Source: a virus
Virus record (IMG/VR): IMGVR_UViG_3300017971_000001
Coordinates: 124,001 to 188,000 of that record
Direction: 5' to 3' (one strand)
DNA: 64,000 nt
Shown: positions 24,964-33,473 of the stretch, in pieces
Layout of the letters: each line of letters starts with the position of its first letter
How positions within the stretch are numbered: position 1 is the stretch's first letter
Notes under the pieces: generated by a model
The model's database searches: none
Seen by the model: the letters and a program-made list of their open reading frames with translations, nothing else
Told to the model about the DNA's origin: nothing
Made by a program: the position numbers and the translations under genes

Positions 24964-25413
24964 CTAGGAGGGATCTTCTTCCTTTTCAGGCACTTGCGGA
25001 AAATCTCGTCCCTTGGTCCGCTCGCTATCGAAGGCTCGCTCGATTCCCAGGCGATCGCATTCGACCCGGAGCTCGAGCAGCATGGTCGTCCGATCGACTT
25101 GCTCCCCGTAGCTGGCCAGGTCAACCTTGCGGACCCCGCGCAGGCGGCGCCGGCGCGCCTCCTTCAGCATGGCGAGGTAGTGAGGAGAGGTGTGATCAGC
25201 CCACGTCTGCCTGTACACCTGCTGCGCAGCTTGATCGACGTCGTCATACCCTGAGGCCTGGGTCGCCCGAAGCATGTCGAGGGCCTCGGTTGCTCGTTTG
25301 AGGCTGGCGACCCGGATCAGAAGCCTGATCGTATGAACCAGGTGATCGTCGTCCATGTCCTTGATCGAATGCCGGCGGCCGTCCTTACTGGTCCACGTCT
25401 TGGGCAAGCTCAC
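24964..25413 (-). CDS. Hypothetical protein
   Basis: 149 aa from GTG overlapping the TGA of the SEC-C gene. Starts [24 protein letters not shown], then a long helical region rich in Arg ([14 protein letters not shown]) with a Glu/Lys tail. Resembles phage proteins with a W-T-x2-DG-x3-I-x2-M-x3-H-L pattern; function unknown. Confidence 0.7.
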   Translation of the reverse strand: MSLPKTWTSKDGRRHSIKDMDDDHLVHTIRLLIRVASLKRATEALDMLRATQASGYDDVDQAAQQVYRQTWADHTSPHYLAMLKEARRRRLRGVRKVDLASYGEQVDRTTMLLELRVECDRLGIERAFDSERTKGRDFPQVPEKEEDPS

Positions 25414-25709
25414 TGGATCCCCCAGCAGCAACGCTTGTACTTCTGACCGCTCCCGCAGAGGCATGGATCGTTGCGGCCAATCTTCGGTCCGCGGCGGCGG
25501 AGCATGTAGACGGGAGCCGTCTTCTCTGGGCCGCGGACGCCGTTGACGCCGTCTTCGAGGTCTTCGTCCTCGTCCTCGTCCAACTCGTCAAGCTCGGCTT
25601 CGGTGTAGATCGGCTTCACGCCGACCTGGACGAGCTCAGCCTCCGTGCTCTTGATCTTGTGGCGGTTCGCCGCCTTGCGAAGAAGCGCTCGCCTTCGCTC
25701 TCTGCTCAT
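25410..25709 (-). CDS. SEC-C motif protein
   Basis: 99 aa from ATG. The C-terminus [20 protein letters not shown] is the SEC-C zinc motif first seen at the end of SecA and common in many proteins as a stand-alone tag. The N-terminal half is basic then acidic ([15 protein letters not shown]). Its partner is unknown. Confidence 0.8.
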   Translation of the reverse strand: MSRERRRALLRKAANRHKIKSTEAELVQVGVKPIYTEAELDELDEDEDEDLEDGVNGVRGPEKTAPVYMLRRRGPKIGRNDPCLCGSGQKYKRCCWGIQ

Positions 25710-26373
25710 GGTAATCCTCTTGAAACCGAATCTTCTCCACGTCGATCTTGAACGGGAGATCCAGGTCTGCAAGGCGAGTAAACAGAGAATCGGCGCAGCG
25801 TAGCTCCCGGCGAGAGAGCAGCGGCTTGATCCGACGCTGGTATCTCGCCCAGGCCGACGACCAGTCCGTAACCTCCGCGAGCCAGCCAACCACGAAGTGA
25901 TCGCTGATCCCCAGCAGGCTGAACACGATCGCGTCGAGCGTCGAGGTCACCGCCTCCTCTCGGTTGGAGTAAGCGTCCGTAACGACACGCTTGTTGCGCC
26001 ACCTCGGATCGAGCACCCCTTCCCACTTCTGAGCCTGAGCGAGCTCGAACATGTACGGAGCGGCGCCGAGGCCGAACTCGGGCAACTTCCTTCGACTCGG
26101 GGGAGTCACCCTCCAGTGGTTCACGTCATGCGCGAGGTGGAGGCTCCAGTCAAAATGACTGGCGCCGGGAGGCGCGTCCAGCGAGACCGACTTCCCGTCC
26201 CAGCGATACGGGATCGAGCGGAAGCGCCGGCGCGGGATCCCGGACCTGCGAACGTAGGCCAGCACCCGACGCCTGAGGAGGAGGTCCTGCCGCCTCCTCC
26301 TCAGCAGGCGGCAATGCGCGGCCCAGATCGCCTCCGCTCGAATCTCTTGGATCTTCTCTTCGCGAGACTTCAC
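25636..26373 (-). CDS. Hypothetical Arg-rich protein
   Basis: 245 aa from GTG, 3 nt after the upstream stop. N-terminus is highly basic ([21 protein letters not shown]). [12 protein letters not shown] could hold a metal site (H-x2-H-x3-H) and the last 25 residues are Gln/Glu-rich. Overlaps the next gene by 74 nt. No family recognised. Confidence 0.6.
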   Translation of the reverse strand: MKSREEKIQEIRAEAIWAAHCRLLRRRRQDLLLRRRVLAYVRRSGIPRRRFRSIPYRWDGKSVSLDAPPGASHFDWSLHLAHDVNHWRVTPPSRRKLPEFGLGAAPYMFELAQAQKWEGVLDPRWRNKRVVTDAYSNREEAVTSTLDAIVFSLLGISDHFVVGWLAEVTDWSSAWARYQRRIKPLLSRRELRCADSLFTRLADLDLPFKIDVEKIRFQEDYHEQRAKASASSQGGEPPQDQEHGG

Positions 26374-26375
26374 GC

Positions 26376-26735
26376 CTAGATCAACTCCTCCAGGAGATTG
26401 GGGTCGATCTCGACCTGGACGTCCAGATCCGCCTCCTCCCAGCACCCGACGAGATCGTCCACGACGACGCCGGACTCGGGGTGGAGGCGCCAGCCCTCGC
26501 CGTCGCTCAGGACGAGGTCCGTCTCAGCGGGTTCGGACTCGGTGTAGTCGAAGTCGTGGTACTCCCCCTCGTGGTAGCGGTGGATCGCGTGCTCAGGCGA
26601 GTAGGCCTCGACCTCGACCCGAATCACCCCTTCGAGCTCGAACTCCGCACAGTCAAAGAGAACGAAGTTTCGGGTCAGGCCGGGAATGAAATCCTGCGCA
26701 GGAAGGGCAGGCACACCCTCAGTCGAAACGGTCAA
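26376..26735 (-). CDS. Hypothetical acidic protein
   Basis: 119 aa from a TTG overlapping the TGA of the gene before. NFVLFDCAEFELEGVIRVEVEAYSP and repeated acidic stretches. No family recognised. A longer frame from 26816 would run inside the neighbouring gene. Confidence 0.55.
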   Translation of the reverse strand: MTVSTEGVPALPAQDFIPGLTRNFVLFDCAEFELEGVIRVEVEAYSPEHAIHRYHEGEYHDFDYTESEPAETDLVLSDGEGWRLHPESGVVVDDLVGCWEEADLDVQVEIDPNLLEELI

Positions 26736-27649
26736 TGGAGATCCACCAGTTCGCAGAGAATGGGGCTCTGGGACAAGCGACGCCTCTGCTCCGCCGAAAG
26801 TCCGTTTAAGAAACATTGGCCATGCTCGACCTCGAGCCTGGCGTCCGAGTTGCCGCGTGAGAGGTATCCGACCTCACGGGCATGACCGACGAACTCTTCG
26901 ATCTCGTCCGACCAGTCGTAGAGAACGGCGCGTGGATCTCCTTCGTGGTCCTGAATCAACTGCTCGAGCCGGCTGTGCAGATCCCACGAGCGAATGGCGA
27001 GCGAAGGCGACAGGAGCCCGTCCAAAAGCTCGTCCTCGTCTTCGCGCTCCTGCTCCTCGTCGCCCCGGCCTTCACCGCCGAGGTAATCAAGGACGACCTG
27101 AGGCACCTCGCCCTGCAAGAGCTCGGGCTCGTCGCAGGTCTCACGGCACCAGGCGCAGAAGCGAACGCGTCCGATCCACTCGCAGCCCTGATTGACGAGG
27201 ATCTGGCGCTGGCGACACGTCGGCTCCGCGTGATCGTTGTAGAGGTGAAAAGGCGTGTGAGCGATCCGGCAGAACCCGTCGCTGTGCGAGGGGATCTGGA
27301 AGACGTCCACGTTGTCGCTACCCGCCCAATTCTTCCAGTAGCGAAGGCGGGTTTGCTTCACGCGCTTCACGGCCTTGAAGGGATCGCAGTACTTGACGAC
27401 CGCCTCGCCCGAAGGGTCGGTCGAGATCGATTCGACATATCGAGAGGCAGACGCTCCCCAGGGGTAGGTGCAGAACAGGTCGCCCGGCTGAGGGTCCGTG
27501 CGCGGATTACGCCGGCCACTCTGGATCTTCTGCATGGCCGAGAGCGCCGCGTTCTGCAGGGCGTGCAGTTGGTCGAGACCCAGGCCGAAGTCGCCGAGGC
27601 CCTCGGTCAGGATCACATTGATTGCACGGCGGACGTTGAGATCAGCCAC
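26732..27649 (-). CDS. Hypothetical protein with cysteine pairs and one NP junction
   Basis: 305 aa from GTG. Residues 1-45 form helices, then GRRNPRTDPQPGDLF, an NP junction followed by a domain with CRQRQ ... CEW ... CAWCRETC, a possible zinc site. C-terminal 130 residues are acidic and helical. Function unknown. Confidence 0.65.
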   Translation of the reverse strand: MADLNVRRAINVILTEGLGDFGLGLDQLHALQNAALSAMQKIQSGRRNPRTDPQPGDLFCTYPWGASASRYVESISTDPSGEAVVKYCDPFKAVKRVKQTRLRYWKNWAGSDNVDVFQIPSHSDGFCRIAHTPFHLYNDHAEPTCRQRQILVNQGCEWIGRVRFCAWCRETCDEPELLQGEVPQVVLDYLGGEGRGDEEQEREDEDELLDGLLSPSLAIRSWDLHSRLEQLIQDHEGDPRAVLYDWSDEIEEFVGHAREVGYLSRGNSDARLEVEHGQCFLNGLSAEQRRRLSQSPILCELVDLH

Positions 27650-27890
27650 GGCGCCCGACCTCCTCGCTGAGCTTGAGGTAGCGAGCCATGAGTTGATCGT
27701 GCTGCATGTTGACCCGCGCCTGATCCTCGGGGGTTCCGACGTAGTCGGTGCTCTGGATCGCGCGGATTCCGTCCGCGATCTCCTCCATGCGGCGGCGGAG
27801 ATCCTCGCCGCTCATGGAGGACGGGTCCAGGTTGGTCAAGCTCATGTAGGCAGTCGCTCCGTCGCGGAGCCGCCTCTTCTGCTGACTCAC
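27642..27890 (-). CDS. Small helical protein
   Basis: 82 aa from GTG (GTGA overlap with the GHKL gene stop); another GTG lies 6 nt upstream. DLRRRMEEIADGIRAIQSTDYVG and LMARYLKLSEEVG suggest a helical hairpin. No family recognised. Confidence 0.6.
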   Translation of the reverse strand: MSQQKRRLRDGATAYMSLTNLDPSSMSGEDLRRRMEEIADGIRAIQSTDYVGTPEDQARVNMQHDQLMARYLKLSEEVGRRG

Positions 27891-29488
27891 TCCCACTCCT
27901 CCTTATCGAACTGGCCCAACTGGTACATCAGCAGGCGACGAAGTTCGCTCAGGTCACCCGCCGCTTCAGCAGGGACCGCCTTGAACTTCTCCGAGATTCG
28001 ATCTACAAGATCGAGGCAGTCCATGGCATTCGCCCGGGTGTGATTAATTCCAACAGAAATGCACTCTGCGCTAAACGCGTCGCTGAGGTGATCGCTGACC
28101 GTCTCGTGAGCGAACTCGTGGATCAGAAGCCGAAGTACTGGATCTGAGTGGGGGTGCTGCTCGAACCACTTCTTCCCCAACCTGGCGACGTTGAACGTGA
28201 CCCGGTGCGGGCCACTCGAGTAGCACGCCCGGTAGCTGCCCGTGAAGTCGTTGACCAGTTCGGCGTGGACGGGAACGTTGAGCAGCTTGGTGCCCAGGCG
28301 CCCAGTGAAGCGAACGATCCGCTTCATTCCGTCGGTCCACTTCTCCAGCGGGTAACTCACGTCCTCGCCGTCAGCACCGAACTGAACCCGGTGGCTCGGC
28401 GTGACCTTCGACGAGCTCTGGATCAGGCCTTCGTCGCGAGCTCGCGCCCAGACCTCCTTCGGGAGGTCTCGGCTGTAGATCAGCGTGTAGCCAGCGGCAA
28501 CGGCGCGCTTGTTCGCCTCCGGGTCCGCCGGGTTCGCGCTGACGTGCTTCGGTCCGTGCCGCACGCCGAGGAACGCCTTGACCGTCTCGGTCGGCGTGTC
28601 CTTGCGCTTCATGGCGTCGAGGATCCACTGCTCCTGCACCGTGTCTTCGGTCAGGTAGTCGTCGTGCTCGACGATCCAGTCGAGCAGCGCGGCGCGCAGC
28701 AGCTTGAGGATCGAGGGGCGGATCGAGCAGCGCTCGAGGTCCACCGGGAGCCGGGCCTGAACGTCGAGGTGATAGGGCTCATTTCCAGGCAGCGGGACGA
28801 CCGGAAGTCCGAGGCAGTAGAGCGTCGGGTCCTCGCTCTCCTCCAGGTCGTGGACGTTGACCTTCACCTTTCGAGGACGCTCGACGAGCGCCTGGCGCTC
28901 CTCGTCCCAGGCCATGATCTTCAGCCGACGCACCTCGAGTTCCGCCCGAGGCTCACGCGAAGAAATCAGCCTCCCGTTGTGGAACGTGCTGACGCCGGGG
29001 GGAGGGATCAAGGACATGAGCCCGAGCTCGACCTCCGCCTGCTCTTCGCGCGTCATGCGCAGGTTGCCGCGGAAGTAGCTGCCGCGGGGCGTCGTGATCG
29101 TGCGGCGCCGACGCGTGTTGCGCTCCAGGTCGAACTCGATCGTTCCGGTCGTGGAGCCGATCACGGCCCGGCCGGACATGCTGGCGAGCACGAGCTTCTC
29201 GCCCAGGTTGAACATGCCGCGCTTCGCCTCGTCCTCGACCTTGGTCGAGCGGGCGAAGAGCGTGTAAGCGTGGCTGAGGTCCATAAAGCCGCCAGGACTG
29301 TCGTCGCTGACGAAGACCTCGACCAACGGGCTGTTGCTCCGCCGGATCAGGTCAACATGGACTTCGCGGACCCCGTCCGCGTCCCACGCGTTCTGCACGA
29401 GCTCGAGCAGGATCCAGAGTCGACTGGGCCGACGGGCTTGAAGCTCGCGCAGGCCCTTCAGGTCCACTTCGAGGGCAGGCTTGCTCAT
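27887..29488 (-). CDS. GHKL ATPase with C-terminal HExxH site
   Basis: 533 aa. Bergerat-fold motifs: ELVQNAWDAD (N box), VSDDSPGGF (G1) and RGMFNLGEKLVLASM (G2), as in MORC, HSP90 and phage rIIA-like ATPases. The C-terminal third has LLIHEFAHETVSDHLSDAF, a HExxH zinc-protease-like motif inside VLRLLIHEFAH. The fusion suggests an ATP-driven switch joined to a metallopeptidase fold. Whether the site is active cannot be told. Confidence 0.8.
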   Translation of the reverse strand: MSKPALEVDLKGLRELQARRPSRLWILLELVQNAWDADGVREVHVDLIRRSNSPLVEVFVSDDSPGGFMDLSHAYTLFARSTKVEDEAKRGMFNLGEKLVLASMSGRAVIGSTTGTIEFDLERNTRRRRTITTPRGSYFRGNLRMTREEQAEVELGLMSLIPPPGVSTFHNGRLISSREPRAELEVRRLKIMAWDEERQALVERPRKVKVNVHDLEESEDPTLYCLGLPVVPLPGNEPYHLDVQARLPVDLERCSIRPSILKLLRAALLDWIVEHDDYLTEDTVQEQWILDAMKRKDTPTETVKAFLGVRHGPKHVSANPADPEANKRAVAAGYTLIYSRDLPKEVWARARDEGLIQSSSKVTPSHRVQFGADGEDVSYPLEKWTDGMKRIVRFTGRLGTKLLNVPVHAELVNDFTGSYRACYSSGPHRVTFNVARLGKKWFEQHPHSDPVLRLLIHEFAHETVSDHLSDAFSAECISVGINHTRANAMDCLDLVDRISEKFKAVPAEAAGDLSELRRLLMYQLGQFDKEEWE

Positions 29489-29820
29489 TGACCGAGCGCC
29501 CGCTTCAGCCAGCCGTCGATCGCGAGTCCGAACTGCTCGACGCTGGAGAGCATGATCGCGGCAGGCTTGCCGTTCCCCATGGTCATGCAGGACCCGGGCT
29601 CAGGTCCCTGACGGCCCCAGTCGCCCACGCGCACGAGCGGGTCGAACCAGAGGGCAGTTCCGTTGCCCGAAGACTGGACGCTGACCAGCTTGCCGACGTA
29701 GTTCATGCGAGCCCCTTCGATATAGATCTCCTCGCCCATGAAAACGTTGCGCAGCGTGCTCTCGAACGCGTCCGGGGCAGTCGGCTCCCTGCTGGGATCA
29801 AACGAATTACTCTTCGCCAT
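29485..29820 (-). CDS. Hypothetical small protein
   Basis: 111 aa from ATG at 29820, overlapping its upstream neighbour by 14 nt. GEEIYIEGARMNYVGKLVSVQSSGNGTALWFDPLVRV looks like a small beta-barrel. No family recognised. Confidence 0.65.
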   Translation of the reverse strand: MAKSNSFDPSREPTAPDAFESTLRNVFMGEEIYIEGARMNYVGKLVSVQSSGNGTALWFDPLVRVGDWGRQGPEPGSCMTMGNGKPAAIMLSSVEQFGLAIDGWLKRALGQ

Positions 29821-30112
29821 TGGTGTCACCTTGCTTCCTGGCAGTTCGAGTGAGTCGCAGCGACGAGGCCAGGTCCTCGGCGAGCGACGCCGCCAGCATG
29901 GGCGGCAGGGTGTCGGGAACCTGAGCGTGAACGGTCAGGCTGACCGAGAGGTAGTGCTCTCGGTCGTGTTTGTCGTAGACCTCGATCGCGAAGTCTCCCT
30001 CGGGGCGCTGCCGGAGCACGATCTGCACGGCGCCGTCGCCGGCTGCGACGTCCAGTTCAGACATGCGCTGCCTGTCAAGGCCCTCGCGGAAGTGGGCGTA
30101 GTCGATCCCCAT
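29807..30112 (-). CDS. Hypothetical small protein
   Basis: 101 aa from ATG in a TAATG overlap. Contains VQIVLRQRPEGDFAIEVYDKHDREHYLSV, probably beta strands, then helices. No family recognised. Confidence 0.65.
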   Translation of the reverse strand: MGIDYAHFREGLDRQRMSELDVAAGDGAVQIVLRQRPEGDFAIEVYDKHDREHYLSVSLTVHAQVPDTLPPMLAASLAEDLASSLRLTRTARKQGDTNGEE

Positions 30113-30297
30113 TACGACCCCTCCCTCAGAGGGCGCGTGCGGACCTCGAGTCCCTCGTGCATGGCCCACCACGCCGTCTTGGCGAGGTTCTGGCGCCCGC
30201 TCCGGGTCAAGAAGTCCAAGCGCTTGCGCTGAACCTCGTTCCCCTCACGGTCATGGACCGTGAGATCGATCCACAGGCTCTTGTGCTCGTCGCTCAC
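30112..30297 (-). CDS. Small hypothetical protein (61 aa)
   Basis: GTG at 30297 overlaps the TGA of the upstream gene; its TAA overlaps the ATG of the next. SLWIDLTVHDREGNEVQRKRLDF then a helical end. No family recognised. Confidence 0.6.
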   Translation of the reverse strand: MSDEHKSLWIDLTVHDREGNEVQRKRLDFLTRSGRQNLAKTAWWAMHEGLEVRTRPLREGS

Positions 30298-30599
30298 TCG
30301 CCCTCCCGGTCGTCCCTGGAACGGAGCCCGAGTTCGGCGCCGGCCAGGACGGCTCGCACCATGTTCGAGCTCGACTCCTCCGACTGCCGGAAGCGCTCGG
30401 CGATGTACTGACCCTCGCACTCGGAAAAGGCCCTGTTCAGCGCCTCGCGAACGTTGTGGTCCAGGAAGAGCTCGAGCTCCGGGCCGACCAGCCTCATACC
30501 GGCCGGCCCGAACACGTAGAACGCCTCCTCCCGAAGCTTCTTCAGGATCTCGGTCGGATCGAACGTATCCCGCAGAAGCTTTCCCTCGATCTCGCTCAT
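30294..30599 (-). CDS. Hypothetical helical protein
   Basis: 101 aa from ATG with an AGGAGG-type ribosome binding site upstream. DPTEILKKLREEAFYVFGPAGM and AFSECEGQYIAERFRQSEES are helical. No family recognised. Confidence 0.65.
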   Translation of the reverse strand: MSEIEGKLLRDTFDPTEILKKLREEAFYVFGPAGMRLVGPELELFLDHNVREALNRAFSECEGQYIAERFRQSEESSSNMVRAVLAGAELGLRSRDDREGE

Positions 30600-30608
30600 G
30601 CTGACCTC

Positions 30609-31031
30609 CTAGATCCGGGCCCCGGGGAACATGGACGAGAGGACGATCTTGCTCGCCTCCTCCTTCGTGAGCCCGAGGCGCTTGTTGAGCGCGGCAGCGA
30701 TCTCCTGCGCCTGCTCGTAGCTCTCGTAGGTGCCGCCGAGGTCGGCCTCGTCCTTGATCGGGCTGTAGCCGGGCCTGTTGCGCTCGGCGACCCCCATGCG
30801 CACGTCGCCGCTCGTATCGATCACAGCCGTGTATGCCATGTCGATCTTCTTCGGCTCGATCTCTTCGGTGATTCCCTCCATGTTCAACTCCGACTCTTTC
30901 AGGCAGGTCGTGCAGACCTGGTGGTGGATCTTGTGCGACGAGCCCGTCCGTCGGGATCGCGCGCGAATGATTACGTCGGCCTCTACAGGGCGACCGTCGC
31001 GCCACTCGCATTGGCTTCTCAGGTGGATCAC
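30609..31031 (-). CDS. Hypothetical protein with CxxC
   Basis: 140 aa from GTG (GTGA overlap). N-terminal half VIHLRSQCEWRDGRPVEADVIIRARS ... QVCTTC suggests a small beta domain with a metal-binding CTTC; C-terminal half is helical (YEQAQEIAAALNKRLGLTKEEA). Function unknown. Confidence 0.6.
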   Translation of the reverse strand: MIHLRSQCEWRDGRPVEADVIIRARSRRTGSSHKIHHQVCTTCLKESELNMEGITEEIEPKKIDMAYTAVIDTSGDVRMGVAERNRPGYSPIKDEADLGGTYESYEQAQEIAAALNKRLGLTKEEASKIVLSSMFPGARI

Positions 31032-31432
31032 TCTTCCTTCAGGTGGACCTCGGTGATCGCCTCGAACCTGCGCCCGTCCGGCGTGTCGATCCAGACCTGA
31101 ACCTGAGCCCGCAGGTAGAGCTCGCCCTTCTTGGCGTAGATCGTCGGGGACCCGCACTTCCACTCCAGGCCGGAGACGACGCAGCCCTCGTCCTGGATCT
31201 CAGGAGGCTCCGGCTTGTCGACACGGCGCAGCAGGTGGCAGGCCACCGATCGCTCGTTGCCGTCCTCCTCCAGGTCGAACTCGACTCGAGCGCGCACTCG
31301 GCCCAGTCCGACCACCGTCCCCTCCGACCCGGGGCCTGCGAGCCAGAGCGGCACGCCGACCCCTGAGGCAACCGCGGTCACCCGGTCGCCGACGCGCAGA
31401 GGGAACCCGTCACGGTCCTTGAGCTCGCTCAC
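31028..31432 (-). CDS. Hypothetical protein with KOW/SH3-like barrel
   Basis: 134 aa from GTG. GFPLRVGDRVTAVASGVG ... EGTVVGLGRVRARVEFD has the look of a small beta-barrel of the KOW type. C-terminus is beta-rich (GELYLRAQVQVWIDTPDGRRFEAITEV). Function unknown. Confidence 0.65.
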   Translation of the reverse strand: MSELKDRDGFPLRVGDRVTAVASGVGVPLWLAGPGSEGTVVGLGRVRARVEFDLEEDGNERSVACHLLRRVDKPEPPEIQDEGCVVSGLEWKCGSPTIYAKKGELYLRAQVQVWIDTPDGRRFEAITEVHLKEE

Positions 31433-31677
31433 TTCTTCGCTCCTGCGTTCGTCATGACAATGGGTGAGGCGTAGGGGCACGCCGGGCAGCCCATGTAGAT
31501 CCCGTGCCCCTCGCCACCCTCGAGCAGCTTGTGCCCGACCAGCACCCGGACCTCCATGAGGTCGCAGCCGCAGTTCGGGCAGTCAGTTGGCGTGTCGGAC
31601 TGCCTGGCCTTCGGGCTGCCGATCACCTCGGGGCGGACTCCCTGAGGGCCGCTGAAGTAGCTGCGCAGGTTGCTCAC
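31429..31677 (-). CDS. Small zinc-ribbon protein
   Basis: 82 aa from GTG (GTGA overlap). CPNCGCDL and a later GCPACPYA give a four-cysteine zinc site. No family recognised. Confidence 0.65.
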   Translation of the reverse strand: MSNLRSYFSGPQGVRPEVIGSPKARQSDTPTDCPNCGCDLMEVRVLVGHKLLEGGEGHGIYMGCPACPYASPIVMTNAGAKK

Positions 31678-31973
31678 CGAAGCACCGCCTTCTGCCCGTT
31701 GCAGGACTGGCAGGTGACCGCGCTCGGGCAGCGCTGCTGGTGATCGTGCGTCTCGCAGCGCTTGCTGCGCCCGCTGCACTCCCACCCCTCGCCGTCGCAG
31801 TCCCCGCACCGGACGAGCGGGGAAGCGCGGTCGTACTTGATCACGAGGTCGAGCAGCTGCTGCTCGAAGGTCGAGCGGTGGATCGGATCGATCTCGTGGA
31901 GGCGGTAGACGTGGTCCAGGATCACGTCGATCGAGAAGTCGGAGAGGCGGGGCTTGGTCGCGGAATTGCTCAC
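31674..31973 (-). CDS. Small zinc-ribbon protein
   Basis: 99 aa from GTG. Helical N-terminus then CGDCDGEGWECSGRSKRC and CPSAVTCQSCNG, a DnaJ-like pair of CxxC-x-G motifs. Function unknown. Confidence 0.65.
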   Translation of the reverse strand: MSNSATKPRLSDFSIDVILDHVYRLHEIDPIHRSTFEQQLLDLVIKYDRASPLVRCGDCDGEGWECSGRSKRCETHDHQQRCPSAVTCQSCNGQKAVLR

Positions 31974-32437
31974 TGGGTCTCCTCCAAGCTCACCTCGAAG
32001 GTGAGGCAGTCGGCTGCGTCCAGGGCGACTGGCCTACCGTTCACGTCGCTCACGGCGACGTTGGCACCCTCGTTGTGCTCGATCCCCAAGAGGGTCAGCA
32101 GCGCTGAGACGGGAACGACCGCCTTGCTCGTGCGCTGCACGATCAGCTTCTCCGAAACGTCCAGGTGGACGCCGAGGGACTCGATATCTGGCATGGGACC
32201 TTCCTCTTCTTGGGTCGGTGTCGGCTCCTCCGCCGACTTGAAAGCGCGGACCGCACGGCGCGTGTCTGCGAGTGTGTTTTTCCAGGCACGGGGCTCGCGG
32301 CTGCCGTCCCCCTCTCGGTAGACGACAACGCGCTGGTCCCCGATCGCCCAGAGGTCTCCGTGACGAACCTGACGGACGAACCTCCCGTGCTCCTTGAGCA
32401 GCCGACGCGTCTCGCGCTCTTCCTGGGTCTGGCCCAC
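31970..32437 (-). CDS. Hypothetical protein
   Basis: 155 aa from GTG at 32437, 2 nt after the upstream stop. Two parts: a basic region (RRLLKEHGRFVRQVRHGDLWAIGDQRVVVYREG) and an acidic hinge (SAEEPTPTQEEEGP) followed by a beta-rich domain (VDLDAADCLTFEVSLEE type). No family recognised. Confidence 0.6.
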   Translation of the reverse strand: MGQTQEERETRRLLKEHGRFVRQVRHGDLWAIGDQRVVVYREGDGSREPRAWKNTLADTRRAVRAFKSAEEPTPTQEEEGPMPDIESLGVHLDVSEKLIVQRTSKAVVPVSALLTLLGIEHNEGANVAVSDVNGRPVALDAADCLTFEVSLEETQ

Positions 32438-32438
32438 G

Positions 32439-32696
32439 TCAATGACCCAGCATGCGGAAGAGTTCACGGATCTCGGCCGCGTCGAGCTCGCCGTCCGCAC
32501 CGAACTTGTTCTCGAGTTCGCAGATCCGATCGTCGTCGTCGCGGATCGACTGGATCAGGCGACCGACCTCTTCGTAGAGCGACTCTGCCGACTTGAGTGA
32601 ACTCTGTGCTCGCTGCGCCGCTTCTACGGCAGCGCGCCGGACCTCGAGCGCGGTCGTGTCGATCTCCATGAGCCGCCGGCGCTGGTGCCTGTTCAC
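32439..32696 (-). CDS. Small coiled-coil protein
   Basis: 85 aa from GTG. Almost entirely helical with heptad-like spacing (VRRAAVEAAQRAQSSLKSAE; SLYEEVGRLIQSIRDDDDRI). Function unknown. Confidence 0.6.
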   Translation of the reverse strand: MNRHQRRRLMEIDTTALEVRRAAVEAAQRAQSSLKSAESLYEEVGRLIQSIRDDDDRICELENKFGADGELDAAEIRELFRMLGH

Positions 32697-33055
32697 GCTT
32701 CCTCCCTCGCGAGTCGATAGCCCTTGCGGGCGCAGGCTGCGCCAAGACGAGCAGCGCAGCGCAACGTGCAGAACGGATACTCGTCGTCGCCGACGCCGCG
32801 GTAGCGCTCGTAGCGACCGAACCAGACCTGGTGCGTCGGGTTAAGCCAGCCGCTGCCCCGCTTGTCGCGCACGAGCCTGACGACCCCCTCACCGCCAAAG
32901 TAGAGCGAGACCCGCTGTCCTACGCGCGGCTCGAAAGTCTCGTGGCGTTCGTAGTGAGCCTGGCCGTCGGTCGCGTCCGCCTTGAGGCGGATCGCGTCCA
33001 ACCACTCTCGGTTGAGCTTCTTGCCACAGCTGCAGCAGATGTCACGCCGAATCAT
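32693..33055 (-). CDS. Small zinc-finger protein
   Basis: 120 aa from ATG. CCSCGKKLN near the N-terminus and FCTLRCAARLG near the C-terminus form a four-cysteine pair. Middle segment RVGQRVSLYFGGEGVVRLV looks like a small beta-barrel. Overlaps the nucleotidyltransferase gene by 14 nt. Confidence 0.65.
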   Translation of the reverse strand: MIRRDICCSCGKKLNREWLDAIRLKADATDGQAHYERHETFEPRVGQRVSLYFGGEGVVRLVRDKRGSGWLNPTHQVWFGRYERYRGVGDDEYPFCTLRCAARLGAACARKGYRLAREEA

Positions 33056-33473
33056 TCGGTGCCTTCTCGGGCCAGTCCCAAGGCTGGCTGTGGCAGACGA
33101 AGTGAACGCCGTAGATCACGCGCGTCGAGAGCGCGTCGGGCTCGTGCTCGATCCAACCGGTGTCCATGACCTCGACCGGGCGCGGTAGCGTATCCAGGTC
33201 GCGAGGGCTCGAGATCGCTCCGATCACGGCGCTCTCCCAAGGGACGCCGAAGCGATCGAAGACGGCGATCGCCTGCTCCATGGGCGTCGGGTGAACCGTA
33301 TCTCCGGTCCAGTCGTCCTGACGCGGGTGCAGAACGACCAGGTCGATATCGCTCACGAACCCAGGACGCGCGTCCTCGCCGTGGAGCGCGAAGCTGCCGC
33401 CGAGCCGGGCGCCGGCCTCGTCGCGCAGAGCGCGCAGGAAGGCCTCGAAGGTAGCCTCGTCCATATCGCTCAT
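33042..33473 (-). CDS. Nucleotidyltransferase-fold protein
   Basis: 143 aa from ATG. LGGSFALHGEDARPGFVSDIDLVVLHP contains the GGS ... SDIDLVV pattern of the DNA polymerase beta superfamily (catalytic Asp pair DID). The length suits a minimal nucleotidyltransferase. Substrate unknown; the antitoxin-type MNT family is one possibility, but no HEPN partner is adjacent. Confidence 0.65.
   Translation of the reverse strand: MSDMDEATFEAFLRALRDEAGARLGGSFALHGEDARPGFVSDIDLVVLHPRQDDWTGDTVHPTPMEQAIAVFDRFGVPWESAVIGAISSPRDLDTLPRPVEVMDTGWIEHEPDALSTRVIYGVHFVCHSQPWDWPEKAPNDSA

Noticed and set aside
28148-29491. Plus-strand frame opposite the GHKL gene
   Set aside because: Antisense frame; GHKL motifs are on the minus strand.
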